DNA from: Collybiopsis luxurians FD-317 M1
Taxonomy: Eukaryota > Basidiomycota > Agaricomycetes > Agaricales > Omphalotaceae
NCBI GenBank assembly: GCA_000827265.1
Contig: KN834798.1
Coordinates: 1 to 64,000, forward strand
Reading direction: 5' to 3'
DNA: 64,000 bases
Every line of letters starts with the position of its first letter. Within the stretch, counting starts at the first letter, position 1. Below, piece after piece: positions 52,960 through 64,000 of the stretch. A program made the position numbers and the translations under genes. Under the pieces are notes generated by a model, which was not told the origin of the DNA, ran no database searches, and saw nothing but the letters and a program-made list of their open reading frames with translations.

Positions 52960-53321
52960 TCGATGATATATGGAAATATGAATGTGTGGCGTATGTAGCA
53001 GATTGAACTCTAGCGTACTGGTTTCCAACTTGATCGGAGCGGACTCTTCTTTGGCCGATTGACAGTTCGGGTGGCAAATCTCAGCGGCGCTGAGTGAGAA
53101 AATATTGACAGGAGACCTATGAAATTTGCTTTCATTGCGTTACCAGTGTTCAGCCTCAGTCGGTAAGCGGGATGTGACATTTCGTAAGCACTCAAAACTC
53201 TCTGAACTAGGCGCTTAGCTGTCTCGCGCTTCTTGACTGAACTTCCAAGCGGATTTTACTCATCATTCTTGATCTACTTGCTCTGTACCTGTGCATTATG
53301 CCTTGCATCCTCGGTTGACGG
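52960..53321. other. 3' flank of the GFA gene
   Basis: No gene supported in these 360 bases. Confidence 0.35.
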
Positions 53322-53471
53322 GTATTTTCCTACCGCCTGACTAGTATCCGAAAACCAGGCTGATTAAAACGGCCGAAGACCAAATACCTTTTGACTGGTC
53401 TTTTCTACCGTCTAACTAGTATCCGCAACCCAGGCAGATGGATACGGCCGAAGACTAAATGCCTCTAACGT
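53322..53471. repeat. Two diverged tandem units of about 75 bp
   Basis: Unit 1 (about 53322-53396) and unit 2 (about 53397-53471) share CTACCG, ACTAGTATCCG, CCAGGC and ACGGCCGAAGAC in the same order, with scattered differences. A non-coding tandem duplication. Confidence 0.7.
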
Positions 53472-53559
53472 TGACTACGTACGGAGAACTGTGTTCTTTC
53501 CGTCTGCTGAAGAAGGTTCCGAACAGATCACGGGCAGAGGAGCCGCTGCTGCGTGTGCT

Positions 53560-53720
53560 GCCTCACGGTGCAGTTTGAACTACTCAATGGTGTAACGGAA
53601 AGTGCAAGGCGAGTTCTAGACCTTGACAGTAGTAAAAATAGGTGGCATCGACCTCTAACTGCATGTTACTTGACTTCTCATTCTCGGCGGTCATATCTCT
53701 TGGCGTTGATATCATTCCCC
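53560..53720 (+). pseudogene. Third remnant of the duplicated block
   Basis: Matches the segment around 50041-50154 (GGTGGCATCGACCTC, CTGCATGTTACTT, ATATCT.TTGGCGT). No open gene. It marks the outer limit of the block duplications. Confidence 0.55.
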
Positions 53721-55359
53721 GAGTCCCCACCAATGTTCAGTCCCTTCGCAGATGACGTGTTCGAACCTAAGTATGACTGATGAATAAAAACGCTCCGGAG
53801 ACATGCACAATTATACTCCATACATACTTGTTCTCCTCCCTTCCCAGAGCTCTAGGTACTTCATATTATGGAAGATCTATTCAAAGGATGAGTGTATACC
53901 TGGACATTCAGTTGTTCTACCGAGGGTCTGAAAGCATTCTCAGGTGTTGACTACTCGGCTGGACTTTGTCGTTTTCTTTGTAGAAGTCAACTATTTCTGC
54001 TCAAGGACTGTCTTGGGACGTCCCCAGAGGTGAGCTATTTCAATCTTGATAGATGGTTTAAGACAACACCGCATGGCGTGGACTTAGCCGGGGATTGTAC
54101 GATTGGTTCGATACTAAGTAAACGAAGATCCGCGAGCGCCCTCAGTTCCCACTTGGGTTTACCATCGCGCTCCTCCTGCCAGTTGTATACCTTCAATGAA
54201 CAAGAAGTCTAAACTCAAATAGAAGATGCGTCGTTCTCACATTGCTCACTTCGTCGGGGATTGTCCATATTGTTGGCCATCCTGGATTCTTCAAGGTGGT
54301 GAACCCTCCGATTACGGTTGGTATACGTATACGTATTCGAATACTGAAAGGCCAGATATTTCATGCCGTGTTTGGAACTGACTTCTAGCTCGTGTGAGTC
54401 TGAAGAAAGAATTCCAATCTTTCTGTGGCGTAGGTAACCCGCGTTCTCTCACACCGGCGGTACTGGAGTTCTCCCGAAGCTTGCCGCAGTGCCCAAGACA
54501 GCCTAATAACAAAGACGGACTTCCAGGAACCCCCCTGGTACTGTACATCTGGTATCAAATTTAATGCTGTCGAGGAATCTACGACACGTTTGTACTTGCC
54601 CTCTTTTGGCATCTACGAAGCATCTTGATGACCCTAAACTGCTGAGATTGGCGGCGAAACACTAAATGCAACGCGCTCAGAGTTCCGCGGAGCTTTTGTA
54701 GGAAAGCGAGGAGGTCTGGTGCGCATGCCGAGAGACTTGCTTTCACTTGATGGCTCTAAACGGCAAAATTATCGCAGCTTAAACAAAGTAAAAAACTTCC
54801 TTGGCATATTAAATTCATCCGCCGCACATAAAGCTTTCCACCTATTATCAGGTACAAATATATAGAACCACCCGATAGTGGCTTCATTTTGAATGTCACT
54901 CCCGGTTGTCCCACAGTGATTCTGAATTTGAATACTGCAATTTCATCATTATAAGAAAACGGGGAAGGGGGCTTTTCGACGGAGTTGGCTAATCCAGATA
55001 AAACAAGTCTATTGGTCATTACAATAAGTATATGCGGAGAAGGCAAGCAATATTACAGCAGTACTGTGAAATAGCTAAAGCGGTACCTCTTCCTGTAGTA
55101 GTGGAAATTGCGATGGCTGCCAATGCGTCTAGTACTTTTGAGTGACACAAAAAGAGAAACATAAACATAAAAATATATATACAATCCGGCCCAGGTCTGT
55201 TGCCATCGGGATAAATCGCTGTCATGAGTCTATGTCGATCAATTGTATCTGCTTCTAAGAAGTGAATGAGTACGCCGCTACAAATATTTCGGTGAATTAT
55301 TTCGAAGAGCACATACTTAATTCTTTCAGTCTCGGGAAGAATAGATCCGGGTAAGTAGT
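53721..55359. other. Gene-free stretch
   Basis: About 1.6 kb with several frames of 75-120 codons on both strands (for example 53892-54212 plus). None has recognisable domains or coherent splicing. The right end is the 3' flank of the methyltransferase. Confidence 0.4.
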
Positions 55360-56113
55360 TCAAGCCAAACCCGGGAAGAACCACCACGGTACGTTCGAGG
55401 CATACTTATCCCACTCATCTGCGAAGAGCTTCTGCATCTGTCTGTCCTCGGCCTCTGCCCTGGAGACTCCTACGGCCAAAGTCCACAGCCACCATAAAGC
55501 GCAGACAATAACTGCACTACTCGAAGGTCGCAAAGGTCCGCATTCAGTGAGCCAGCTGCCTTCCATGAGATGAGAAAAGGAAAGCCCGGCAATGAGAAGC
55601 ATCGATCCGGTATACGCAGGGTGACGGACGTATGAGTAGAAACGTGAAGTCACTAATTTATGTTCGGGATGAATAGTGAGGTCAAATGTGAAGAGCTGTC
55701 CAAGAGTTCTGAAGCAATCAAGGCGTATGTAAGAGCCCAATACCACGGCAACGATCCCAATCATAAACATCGGAGTTACGCGAATGCGAGGGTCGCTGGT
55801 TTGCGGACAAATGACTGCGGAAGCAATGGGGGAAAGTGATGTGGATGGGACAAGGGTACTAGAATAGAAAAGGATTTCGAAGAGAGCACAGATCCATAAT
55901 ATGGTCATATGTATCTACAAGTTAAACATATGAGTGAGCAAGTACCCTGAGCGGCGTCAGAATATCCACCTTGAAAATAAGAGGCGCGATTTGGAGAATG
56001 TAGAGCTCTTCTTTATGGTAGCGACTCTTTTCTGAGGTCGGATTTGGGGGGGTGCAAGCCCAGTGATTAGCGAGTGCTTGAATAACGACGAGGGACACTC
56101 GTAGAGCAGACAT
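55360..56113 (-). CDS. Isoprenylcysteine carboxyl methyltransferase (ICMT family)
   Basis: Predicted ER-membrane enzyme that methylates the C-terminal prenylated cysteine of CaaX proteins using SAM. The ATG at 56113 starts MSALRVSLVVIQALANHWAC. After an intron of about 54 nt the second exon encodes membrane helices (TILWICALFEILFYSS; VTPMFMIGIVAVVLGSYIRL) and the family core (FTFDLTIHPEHKLVTS, GFYSYVRHPAYTGSML-type RFYSYVRHPAYTGSMLLIAG). The C-terminal SAM/lipid motif is SRAEAEDRQMQKLFADEWDK, then YASNVPWWFFPGLA to the stop at 55360. The length of about 232 residues and the RHPxY and EDxxM-type motifs fit the family well. Basidiomycetes often have several ICMT-like genes, so it need not be the main Ste14. 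Confidence 0.87.
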
Positions 56114-57795
56114 TGGGAAGAGGATGTGAGAGCAGGAATGGGTGGCACACTAAGTGGACGCCACTATTTTATAGAAAAAAATTTAAGGCATACCTTTCGG
56201 ATATTCAAATATTCAAGTCCAAAAGGCAGTTATTCCGCGGAAGGAAGTATATGGATAGGGCCACGGCACGGAGAAACTGTGATTTCATTTCAATTACATA
56301 CATACGCCCCTCAGTCCTCGAAACGCAAAAGTGCAACGAGGCATTCCTATTTGGGATTATTGAAGTCAGTCCAACCTCGAGGTTTATAGGTTAAACGCAT
56401 AGAAGCGAACGAATCTGCATGGTAGAAGGCTATGAAGAAAAGTAATCAGTATTCTTGTCGGCCAACTGCCGTTCTGAACAAAAAAAAAAACGCGCTGGTC
56501 CGTCCGAGGAGATTGTCAAAACCCGGCCTGTTTTTCGAACGGAGATTCTTCACTTCTTCTTCCAGACCTATCTAGAGACTAGCACCTCTCCGAAGGCGAT
56601 ACAGTATTGACATTTTTGGGATATCAGAACACAATCATGATTGACTCATGCCAGCTGGCAATTTTCAAGATAACTCCGGAGGATCTTTTTTTTTCCACAT
56701 CGCAGTTTTATCTCTTCATCTCTTGCTTCGAACTTACGCTCTCTTTGTGATCAATTCATCGTTGCATCATTCTCCCCACGTGTCACTCTTTCGAATGGCT
56801 GTAATCACTGGAACAGGCCGAAAAACCTTTGGATAGAATATTTTTTTTCTTTGGTCCCAGACTCCCAGCAAGCAGCTCGACTGAACCAGTGGGTGTGTTC
56901 CCAGTGCACTTGCTGGGTCGGGGGACTATTGCTTGTGAATGACTGCACAAGCTCTCCCTCCCGAGATTTGGTGTCGACGATCGTACACTCGATACGTCGC
57001 ATATCCGACTTCTCATCATGGCCAACTGGTTTTCATAATACTTTTGCGACTCGAATCGATTTGCGTAGACTGAACCGAAACGCCACTCGCCGATGATCGT
57101 ATGATTTTTTAATGCTCAACTCTAACCTATACTTAAACCCTCGTTACACTGCTGGACATTCGTACTCGTGGCTAAGCTTCTTTAATTATTCAGGGGTGAA
57201 GAGCTCGAATCACGGGCAAAGCAAGTCCGAGGGATGCGCTGTGGAACCAAGGGAACCGTCAATCTTGGCCGACTACAACTAGTACAGCATTCTGGTTGTG
57301 GCAAGTACACCTTTCATGATCCTTAGTTAACGCAAGGAACAATCGAAGAAGTCCATATATAACGGAGGCAGCAGGTAGCCGGAAGGACGGTAGACTCCAA
57401 GGACGAAGTCTTAAGCTTTCGAGTAACAACGATGGATTAAATTTTGAGTGCGTTTCCGCGATAACATTGTTGACATCGTCTGAACAGCATGCAAGGATGC
57501 CTCCTCGAACTCGAAACACCTATAAAATCGGATATAGTCCTTAAAAGCATATCTGGCAGGCTTCACGTAGGCTCGACTATGTAAAGCTTAGAAAGTATCA
57601 GACCCGCCCCCCAACTGCAAGAGAGGGCAGATGTTTTTTTGGTCCTGTACGACTAGATTATTCTGATTTTGCTGGTAGATACAAGCTACTTCTAAGTTAC
57701 AGGAGAGGAAAACTACAAGATATACAAAACCATGTACAAAGGACCAAAATCATAGAGCAAAATTATCCGGTTCTGATGGTAAAATTGTGTAGCGT
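56114..57795. other. Gene-free 1.7-kb stretch
   Basis: No gene recognised. It contains short homopolymer runs (A run near 56480, T runs near 56689 and 56841). Frames up to 93 codons have no supporting features. The right end is the 3' flank of HUL5. Confidence 0.4.
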
Positions 57796-60700
57796 CTAAG
57801 AAAGATCGAAGCCTGCGTTGGAGGTAATGGCCTGCAGGAGTTTCGCGCGCAATACTCTCTCATCTTTGTATCGAGGAAGCTGCAATTCTGGTGATCAGTC
57901 GGGATCAACAGACCAGCGCAGGAAAGACGTGCCTTCAGCAAATTAACGCATGTACTCGAAGTAGGAAGTCGATGTTGGTCACCACCCGCGTCTCGGATGG
58001 CAAAATTGGGTACAAGCTCCTTGAATCCACTGCAAAACCATCAATGAGCACGGGGAAACATTATGTGGATAAACAACAGACTTACAGCAAGGGTGGTCTA
58101 CTGCAACTGGTCACAAATCGAAGAAGGGCTCTGCGTTGGTCCTGGTCGAAGGTCTTAACAACCTGCGGGGCTAGCGTAAGCGAAAATTTGTAATTCCAGC
58201 TTGCAGGTACGTACATTCCAGAATGCGACAATAGTAGGCTCATTGTCGTCGTATAGTCCGCCGTAGTTAGTATGGGCTCTCAAATCATCTAAATCGATGG
58301 GTGCATTGACACCCCCTAATAGAATCTGTAATTCTTGCTGATTGAACATTCTATGTAGAAAAAGAGACACATCAGTTGCAATTTCGGCGGTCAGAAGCCA
58401 GTATCAGGGTCGCAAAATGCACCCCACAATCAATACAGGACGTCGCGAGTTCGCCACGCCAACTAGTAAAAAATCCGAACAGTTACCTGATCCATTTTGG
58501 TTCAATCATTTCAGAAAGACCCTCGAAAAATGCTTCACTTTGCAATTTAATTTGCTTGCTCAACTTGAAGTGACAGACGAGATAGATATATTGCAGGCGG
58601 TTTTCTTTTGTTACGGGGATGTTGGAACCGTTACGAACAAGGTCAACTGTCCGCGTTGCGCCAAACTCTAGCGGGATCGAGGTAAAGTTAGGTACAAATT
58701 ATGCTTGAATCGGAGGAACGTACCCTCAACCTCAACCGTGAAATTCAAACTGAGATCTTCAAAGTTACCGGTATGGTGCTTGAGGAATACCAGACCTTTG
58801 TAGAGATCGGGATCCAGCGATGCAAGGTCATCTAAAAATGATTGCCGGCCAAGCCACTGCAAACCGGAATGAGCGCTGAAAAGGTGACAAAAAGGCTCAT
58901 CAAGTTGCGCACCTTAGCTAAAAAGAAGCTCGCGAAAGCCACGTCAACAAGTATGCCCTCGTACATGGCCTTTCCCAGGATGCGTCCGACAAATCGATAC
59001 CAGTTCAAACTATGCGCTGTAACACCTATGATTACTGAAAGTGGGAGCAATGGTAATGAGGGACATACCTTCGGTGGCGTAGGCATGTGGATTTGGGTAG
59101 AGCTCATTTTTCTCGTTGCTTAGCCACAAACCACGATCGGTGTCAAAGACTTCCTTGCATAATGAAGTGAAGAATTCTTTAAAGACCCCGCCGCCGTCTA
59201 TACCGGCTCTAAGATGAACACAGTCAGTAGGGTGCATCGAAAAGTAAAACATGCGTGCCAAACAAAGTAATCGAAGACAGCGAAGCAAAACTCACTCCTC
59301 TTCTCCCCATTGGTCAACGAACACGATCTGGATGGGATTTTTCAAATCTGCATCTCCCAAATGATCAAACCCATCCTGTGCCACGTTACCACGCCGTATA
59401 GTCACGGTCTGTTGACGTCCCTGTGCGCTGCGATTATTTCTCCAGTCATTGAAAATAGAATTAATATTCATCCGATGATTAATCGGCTGTGAAGATCGCT
59501 ATAACAGAACGTGTTAGAGAGATAACGAGGGTACAACGCGAGGGTAGGGCGCACCGAAGTAGAGTCTCTTCGACCAATAATATCCATGTGAACGAAGTTT
59601 CTGAAAATGGCTACCCGAACATGGAACGGGATAGCAAACGGGATATTGTTAAGAACGCCCAAACGAGGGGAGAGATAGGTCAATTTTCGCTTTGAAAAGA
59701 TAGACGAAGCCCCAGGACCGTGAGTTCTAGGACCACGGCGAGACGAGCTAACATCCATAACGTCCTCCGAGGATGAATCGTCGGCCAAAAGTTCCTGAGC
59801 TTCGAAGATAGCCGCTTCCACAAAGCCGGCCATCTCAGGCGTAAGTTGCATCTCTCCTCCACGTGTTGTGTTTATTTCACTTCCATCGTCCAAAACCAGC
59901 CAACCACCCTTCGGCATGAAAGGTTTTCGGGCATCGCGAGCATTGATGGCGAGAAGAGTTCTGGTGACCTTTCCGCGAATTTCGAGCCAACTAAAGCGAA
60001 CGCGTGGCATAGGTACCAGAGAATTAGGTATTAGAGAACCAGAAGCTTGCTCAATCCCTAGTTCACCGCCGTACATCCAGAGAGCCCAAGCAATGTTCAG
60101 AAGTTGGCGAGTGAACGTCGCAATCTCGTCTAGAGAAAGAGGATTTTTCTGCGCTGCATTCGTACTCCCCACTACAGAAGAGGCAGAAGAGAAAAACTCA
60201 TCATCGCCCATCGTCATCAGTCCCTGGGAGTACAAGTCTGCGAGTAGAAGTAATGGTACCCAAGGGTCTTCATCAGCACTTGCCGCACCACGGAGCCTGG
60301 CGGACGGTGTAAGGGATGGCCGCAAAGGTTCAAAATGACTGGGACGTGACCCAGAGATGCTGAGACCAGTATCGTTATCTATGTCCATCGAATCTGCGAA
60401 TTTATGATCTGGGACTAGATTGCTACCTAGCCCACCACCTCTGACCCACCCTCTCCAAACTTCTCTCACCAGTCCCCCGCCGTTCCATGACCAAAGATGA
60501 GAAAGAACGTCGTTTTGCTTCGAAGGCCAAACCCCTACAACAGCATAGATGAAAGTTAAAAGATGAAATCGTGATGAACTAAGAGCCTTTGAGATAGTAA
60601 GAATCGAAGTTATGTGAGCGGGTGAAGGAAGGGTCTGGAGTCTCTTGAGAGTACGGTTATCAAGAGCAGGAAAAGCGGGCGGAGGTGTAGTGTTGAATGA

Positions 60701-62007
60701 GGAGACCACCGAGACACGAATACTTGATGAACCATCTTCCGACCCGGAATCATAACCATCAGCATCTACTGAGCGATCTACCGAAGATTGTGCTCCCTCA
60801 AGCGCACCCGAAGGAACAGTATTCAGGACATCGCCCAAAAGCCGCAAATAAGCGGCCAACGCTGGTCCCGGTAGTTTGGCATACCGAGGGGGAGTGAATG
60901 CGAGGAGATTGGCAATTAGATGAATTTTAGCTTCAAGGGCGCTCGTAGTCGCCGAATCAAGCAAAAAGCGCGATAACGGCGAATGATCTCTGGGGGTCCT
61001 AAACAGCACATCCATTTTGGTCAGAGGCAGATGAGAAGATAGATGTGTCAAACTTGGTAAAGGCAATCGATTCGGAAGAAGCGGTATGGTCAAGATATGG
61101 ACGAATAACTCCTGCATCGCAGAGGCGTATTCAGCAGTGGATGCTTCCAGAGTTAGCAGAGGTAACGTAGATAATGGAATTAACAAAGGCAATGCGAGGG
61201 ACGTTTTGGCTTCAACGGGCTGCAAAAATTATGTGAGGTCAGAACTCCGCTTCACTCAAAAGATATTGACATACGATGGCATTCAACGTAGACGCTAATA
61301 GCGAATAGAAGCGATGAGAAAGTAAGTAGGTCGTGAAATCTTTCACTGCTTTCACGCGGACCGGCATTGATGATGATGGACTGGTTTCGGATGTCGCGGA
61401 AAGTAATGAGGTCAAGATCTTGAGTTTGCTCGCGGACTTCTCAAGCCTGAGCGGAAAATTGGTTCAAAACCGATAGAGAAAGCGATCCAGTCAACTTACT
61501 GCGCTTGGAGGGCTATATTCTGCAGTAAAAGTAGCAGGATTTGCTTCATCAGCACAAGGCAGCTCGAAGCGGCATCATCAGCCGTGGCGAAAAGAGAAAA
61601 TACATGGTCTGAATAATCGAATCAGCTTATCATAAAACCGAACAGATATAGAACTTACCAGGCCCAAGCTGTACAAGCTTTTCCGACCATTTATCAAAAA
61701 CGGGGTCGTTTGGCTGTATACGGCTGACAATGACCAACATACGTAGCGAGTTTAAATGCAACAAATCGCCTCTATCCAGTGCATCCTCCAGGTTCTTTCG
61801 TAATTCCACTCTGACTCTTTGTTGCTCTTTCATCCCGCGCCACCATGCTTGCAATTTCACAGCATTGTCTGTACGTCGTTTGTGTTCTATTCTTTCTTCA
61901 CGTCGAAGCTTTGCTTGGTCGAGGATTGAAGCGTGAGAGGTAGAAGTAGAAGTTCCGCCGAGATTGATCTGGCGACGGCGACGATCCGTGTCAAAGATGG
62001 GCAGCAT
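57796..62007 (-). CDS. HUL5: HECT-type E3 ubiquitin ligase, HUL5/UBE3C family
   Basis: Expected to elongate ubiquitin chains on proteasome-bound substrates. The ATG at 62007 opens [20 protein letters not shown], the family's N-terminus. A helical IQ-like segment follows ([20 protein letters not shown]). A large exon (59468-61225) carries the helical middle region and [40 protein letters not shown]. The HECT domain is spread over many exons: [103 protein letters not shown] and the catalytic [12 protein letters not shown] / LPRYKDE. It ends [10 protein letters not shown] at 57796. The length of roughly 1,100-1,150 residues is close to UBE3C. The intron just after the catalytic Cys exon (57880-57932) has a GC-AG border. 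Confidence 0.92.
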
Positions 62008-62408
62008 TGCGGAAGTATATTCGGGATAGGTTGGTCTGTTCGTAAAAACGCGCAAATATCTAGGGTTTCACAGGTCAGCAACAGTAGAGAGCTTCATTCA
62101 ATCCACACCGCACTAGTTTAAGCACAGATTATCGCCAAAAGTTCACCCAGATGTGGAGACTAAGTAACAAGTGTCTTCGATAAACCGGAAACAGATGAAA
62201 AGCTAAACTGAAGATTGTAGGATTATGGGGAGAAAATGGAGAGAAGAAGGAGAAGAAGGATTGGGATCAAGGCTGAGATGGCCGCGTATGTTCCAGAGGC
62301 GTATGCGTAATGACCCCGTGGTTGGGCGCTTATCAGAGTGGCTGACTCAGAAGGCGCCGAACTTCAACCGAACTTAGCTACGGTACTACAGCAAAGTAGG
62401 TATGTAGC
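62008..62408. other. Intergenic between the HUL5 start and the aldo/keto reductase stop
   Basis: About 400 bases holding the HUL5 promoter. No TATA element or other site is called. Confidence 0.4.
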
Positions 62409-63808
62409 TCAACCCCAAAGGTATACATCTACTTCCTTTCCAAAGTACCTTTCCCCGGCTACTGGATTGGAAAGAAGGAACTGATCTACCCTGGCCAACT
62501 CCTCCCCAGTAAGTTCTACACTACCTCCCTTCAAATTTTCCAAAGTACGAGTAGCTTTTCTAAAACTGGATTGAGTGATTAATCTGAAGGAACCTAATTG
62601 GCTCACGTACGAAGATCCAGGAAGGGGTATCATAGTAGGGCCTAAGGACGCGACCCAAGCAATGCATAGCTGAGCTGTGGTAATACCCTTCTTGCCCGCG
62701 ATAGCTTGCAGACCCTCAACAATGGCCATGTTATTTTTCCAATTTTGCTCTTTGAATTTATCTAACCTTGCACGGCGATCGCCCTCTATGCAATATTGAT
62801 GAGTTCTTCTTCTAAGCAGGGCTAAAGCTTACTGACCCGGAATATCGGAAAGACTCTTTATCTGCCCTGTGAGGAAGCCGTGTCCCAAAGGCGAGTATGC
62901 AAGGACACTGATGTTCAGCTCTGTCGCAGTAGCAATCACTGCCTTCTGGTTATCATCATAGCACCAAGGGCTGACTTCAATCTCAGCAGCAACTATGGGA
63001 TACACCTGTAAGTGAAGCGACTGTCAATCCATGCAATCAGGCGAGTTCCACAGACACGTACGGAATGGGCTTCTCTCAGAGTGTTTGCACTGCACTCCGA
63101 AAGCCCGATGTGGGAGAACTTGCCTTCATTCAACAAGGTAACTAGATTATTCATTATTACCTCGATAGGATAATTGCGATCGATTCTAGCTGGCTCGAAA
63201 AGATCTACTTTCTTGATAGGCCCCAGTGCAACCTGGATATTATCAATGCTTCTTCTCAGGTTTTCTAGCCTATGGAAGCTGCGTTATGTCAAATGAGGTT
63301 GAAAGTTATGCGGAGCTCACGAGCAATCTGGAGTAGGGCTAGTTCCCAACTGTATGCCGCCTTTGACCGAAAGAAAGGTTTTATCTGCATACTCGGGATA
63401 CTTATCGTAGAATCGACGAAGGAGCTCTAAGTTCCCAGTTCCAAAGTTGTTGTCGTAGAACTCGGCTATAGATAAACAGCGATTCGACTCGGTTTTTCTT
63501 CCTCTCATGGTTCAGGAAACGTACCGCTATTCAGAAACATCTTTGTGCCAGGGGGTAGCGCGTCTACACCCGCCTTGATGGCTTCGAAAGCTTGCTCGTC
63601 GCCGATTGATTTCATCGTTCGGCTGGAATAAACTGATTAACAAAAGTGTACGCCAGTATAAGCTTATGCGTACGTCAACCCCAATAGGCCATGCTATGTG
63701 CATAGTCAACAATTTCAGTCGATCCAAAGACTATGTTGTACTTACGGCAACTCGCCCAACAAGAGTTTCAGAAGCTGTTCCTCCGAGTCTGACTTGCCAC
63801 GAAATCAT
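62409..63808 (-). CDS. Aldo/keto reductase, pyridoxal-reductase-like
   Basis: Predicted cytosolic NADPH-dependent reductase, most like fungal pyridoxal reductase (vitamin B6 salvage). The ATG at 63808 starts MISWQVRLGGTASETLVGRV. Spliced exons give HGLLGLT, RTMKSIGDEQAFEAIKAGVD, KMFLNS/AEFYDNNFGTGNLE (catalytic Asp and Tyr region), YPEYADKTFLSVKGGIQLG (catalytic Lys), KVDLFEPARIDRNYPIE, the GLSECSANTLREAH strand, EIEVSPWCYDD, LAYSPLGHGFLTGQIKS, GITTAQLCIAWVAS, and the NADP-binding IPLPGSSRATRTLENLKG after the final intron. It ends EVDVYLWG at 62409. The length of about 335 residues and the complete barrel fit the family. Confidence 0.9.
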
Positions 63809-64000
63809 CTTTTAAATTCAGAGACCAAGGCTCGGAGAAGGGTACTTAGAACATCATTCCTTTAACCTGCACTTTATACTCGATGATTCTCGGAAGCTTT
63901 CCGAAGACTACTGAATTCATGCTGCAATTTCGCAAACTTCTGCTACAAACCAATATCGTTGATTTGCAATGCGAATTACGTGCTTGTCCGATATTTTCTT
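63809..64000. other. Right edge of the window
   Basis: The 5' flank of the aldo/keto reductase. No gene is visible before the window ends. Confidence 0.4.

Noticed and set aside
59868..60338. Plus-strand frame of 156 codons inside HUL5
   Set aside because: Antisense to the large HUL5 coding exon with no recognisable domain.
1..64000. CRISPR arrays, tRNA or rRNA genes
   Set aside because: No regularly spaced direct repeats with unique spacers, no convincing tRNA B-box with a cloverleaf, and no rRNA-like conserved stretch were seen.

Overview
The window looks like nuclear DNA of a filamentous basidiomycete, most likely an Agaricomycete. Genes are dense and on both strands. Most are broken by many short introns of about 48-65 nt with GT-AG or occasional GC-AG borders. 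The recognisable families fit such a genome: CYP monooxygenases, a GH30 beta-1,6-galactanase-like enzyme, a Kre9/KNH-type GPI wall protein, DUF6533 membrane proteins, an etherase-like GST pair, F-box/LRR proteins and a CENP-V/GFA protein. I see no rRNA, tRNA, CRISPR array or bacterial-type operon. All assignments come from reading translated exons by eye; no database search was run.

Layout. 1-2590: AT-rich start with a 10-bp-phased GACTC inverted array and no recognisable gene. 2591-5872: an intact P450 (-) and its decayed tandem copy. 6676-9738: VPS9 (-), a Rab5-type exchange factor. 10498-12996: GH30 hydrolase (+) with one frameshift. 13538-16930: a disordered protein, a GPI-anchored wall protein and the first member of an intronless MG[R/Q]xL[Y/W]S family. 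17165-21712: NTO1 (-), a BRPF-type histone acetyltransferase scaffold. 21835-23624: an exact 885-bp repeat on both sides of a 20-N gap, probably an assembly artefact. 23409-25369: second P450 (+). 26217-29657: two more MG[R/Q]xL[Y/W]S proteins and an unknown protein. 29822-31630: an O-methyltransferase (-). 31631-34147: gene-poor, with a G-quadruplex motif. 34148-38828: two tandem DUF6533 membrane genes (+). 39440-40408: a 969-N gap with another exact flanking repeat. 41286-41851: a truncated MSH6-like fragment. 42276-44885: a SAMHD1-like dNTPase (-). 45353-46387: fourth MG[R/Q]xL[Y/W]S member (-). 46574-53720: an F-box / GST / GFA block and its degraded tandem copies. 55360-56113: an isoprenylcysteine methyltransferase (-). 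57796-62007: HUL5/UBE3C-type HECT ligase (-). 62409-63808: a pyridoxal-reductase-like aldo/keto reductase (-).

Housekeeping genes (VPS9, NTO1, SAMHD1-like, ICMT, HUL5, aldo/keto reductase) alternate with fast-evolving accessory genes in tandem pairs, one copy often broken. There is no convincing biosynthetic cluster. The most novel item is the dispersed family of intronless, disordered proteins. They share the N-terminal signature MG[R/Q]xL[Y/W]S, and two members also share an ungapped block containing EKW and PFDPDS. Four members lie within about 30 kb, one of them apparently broken.
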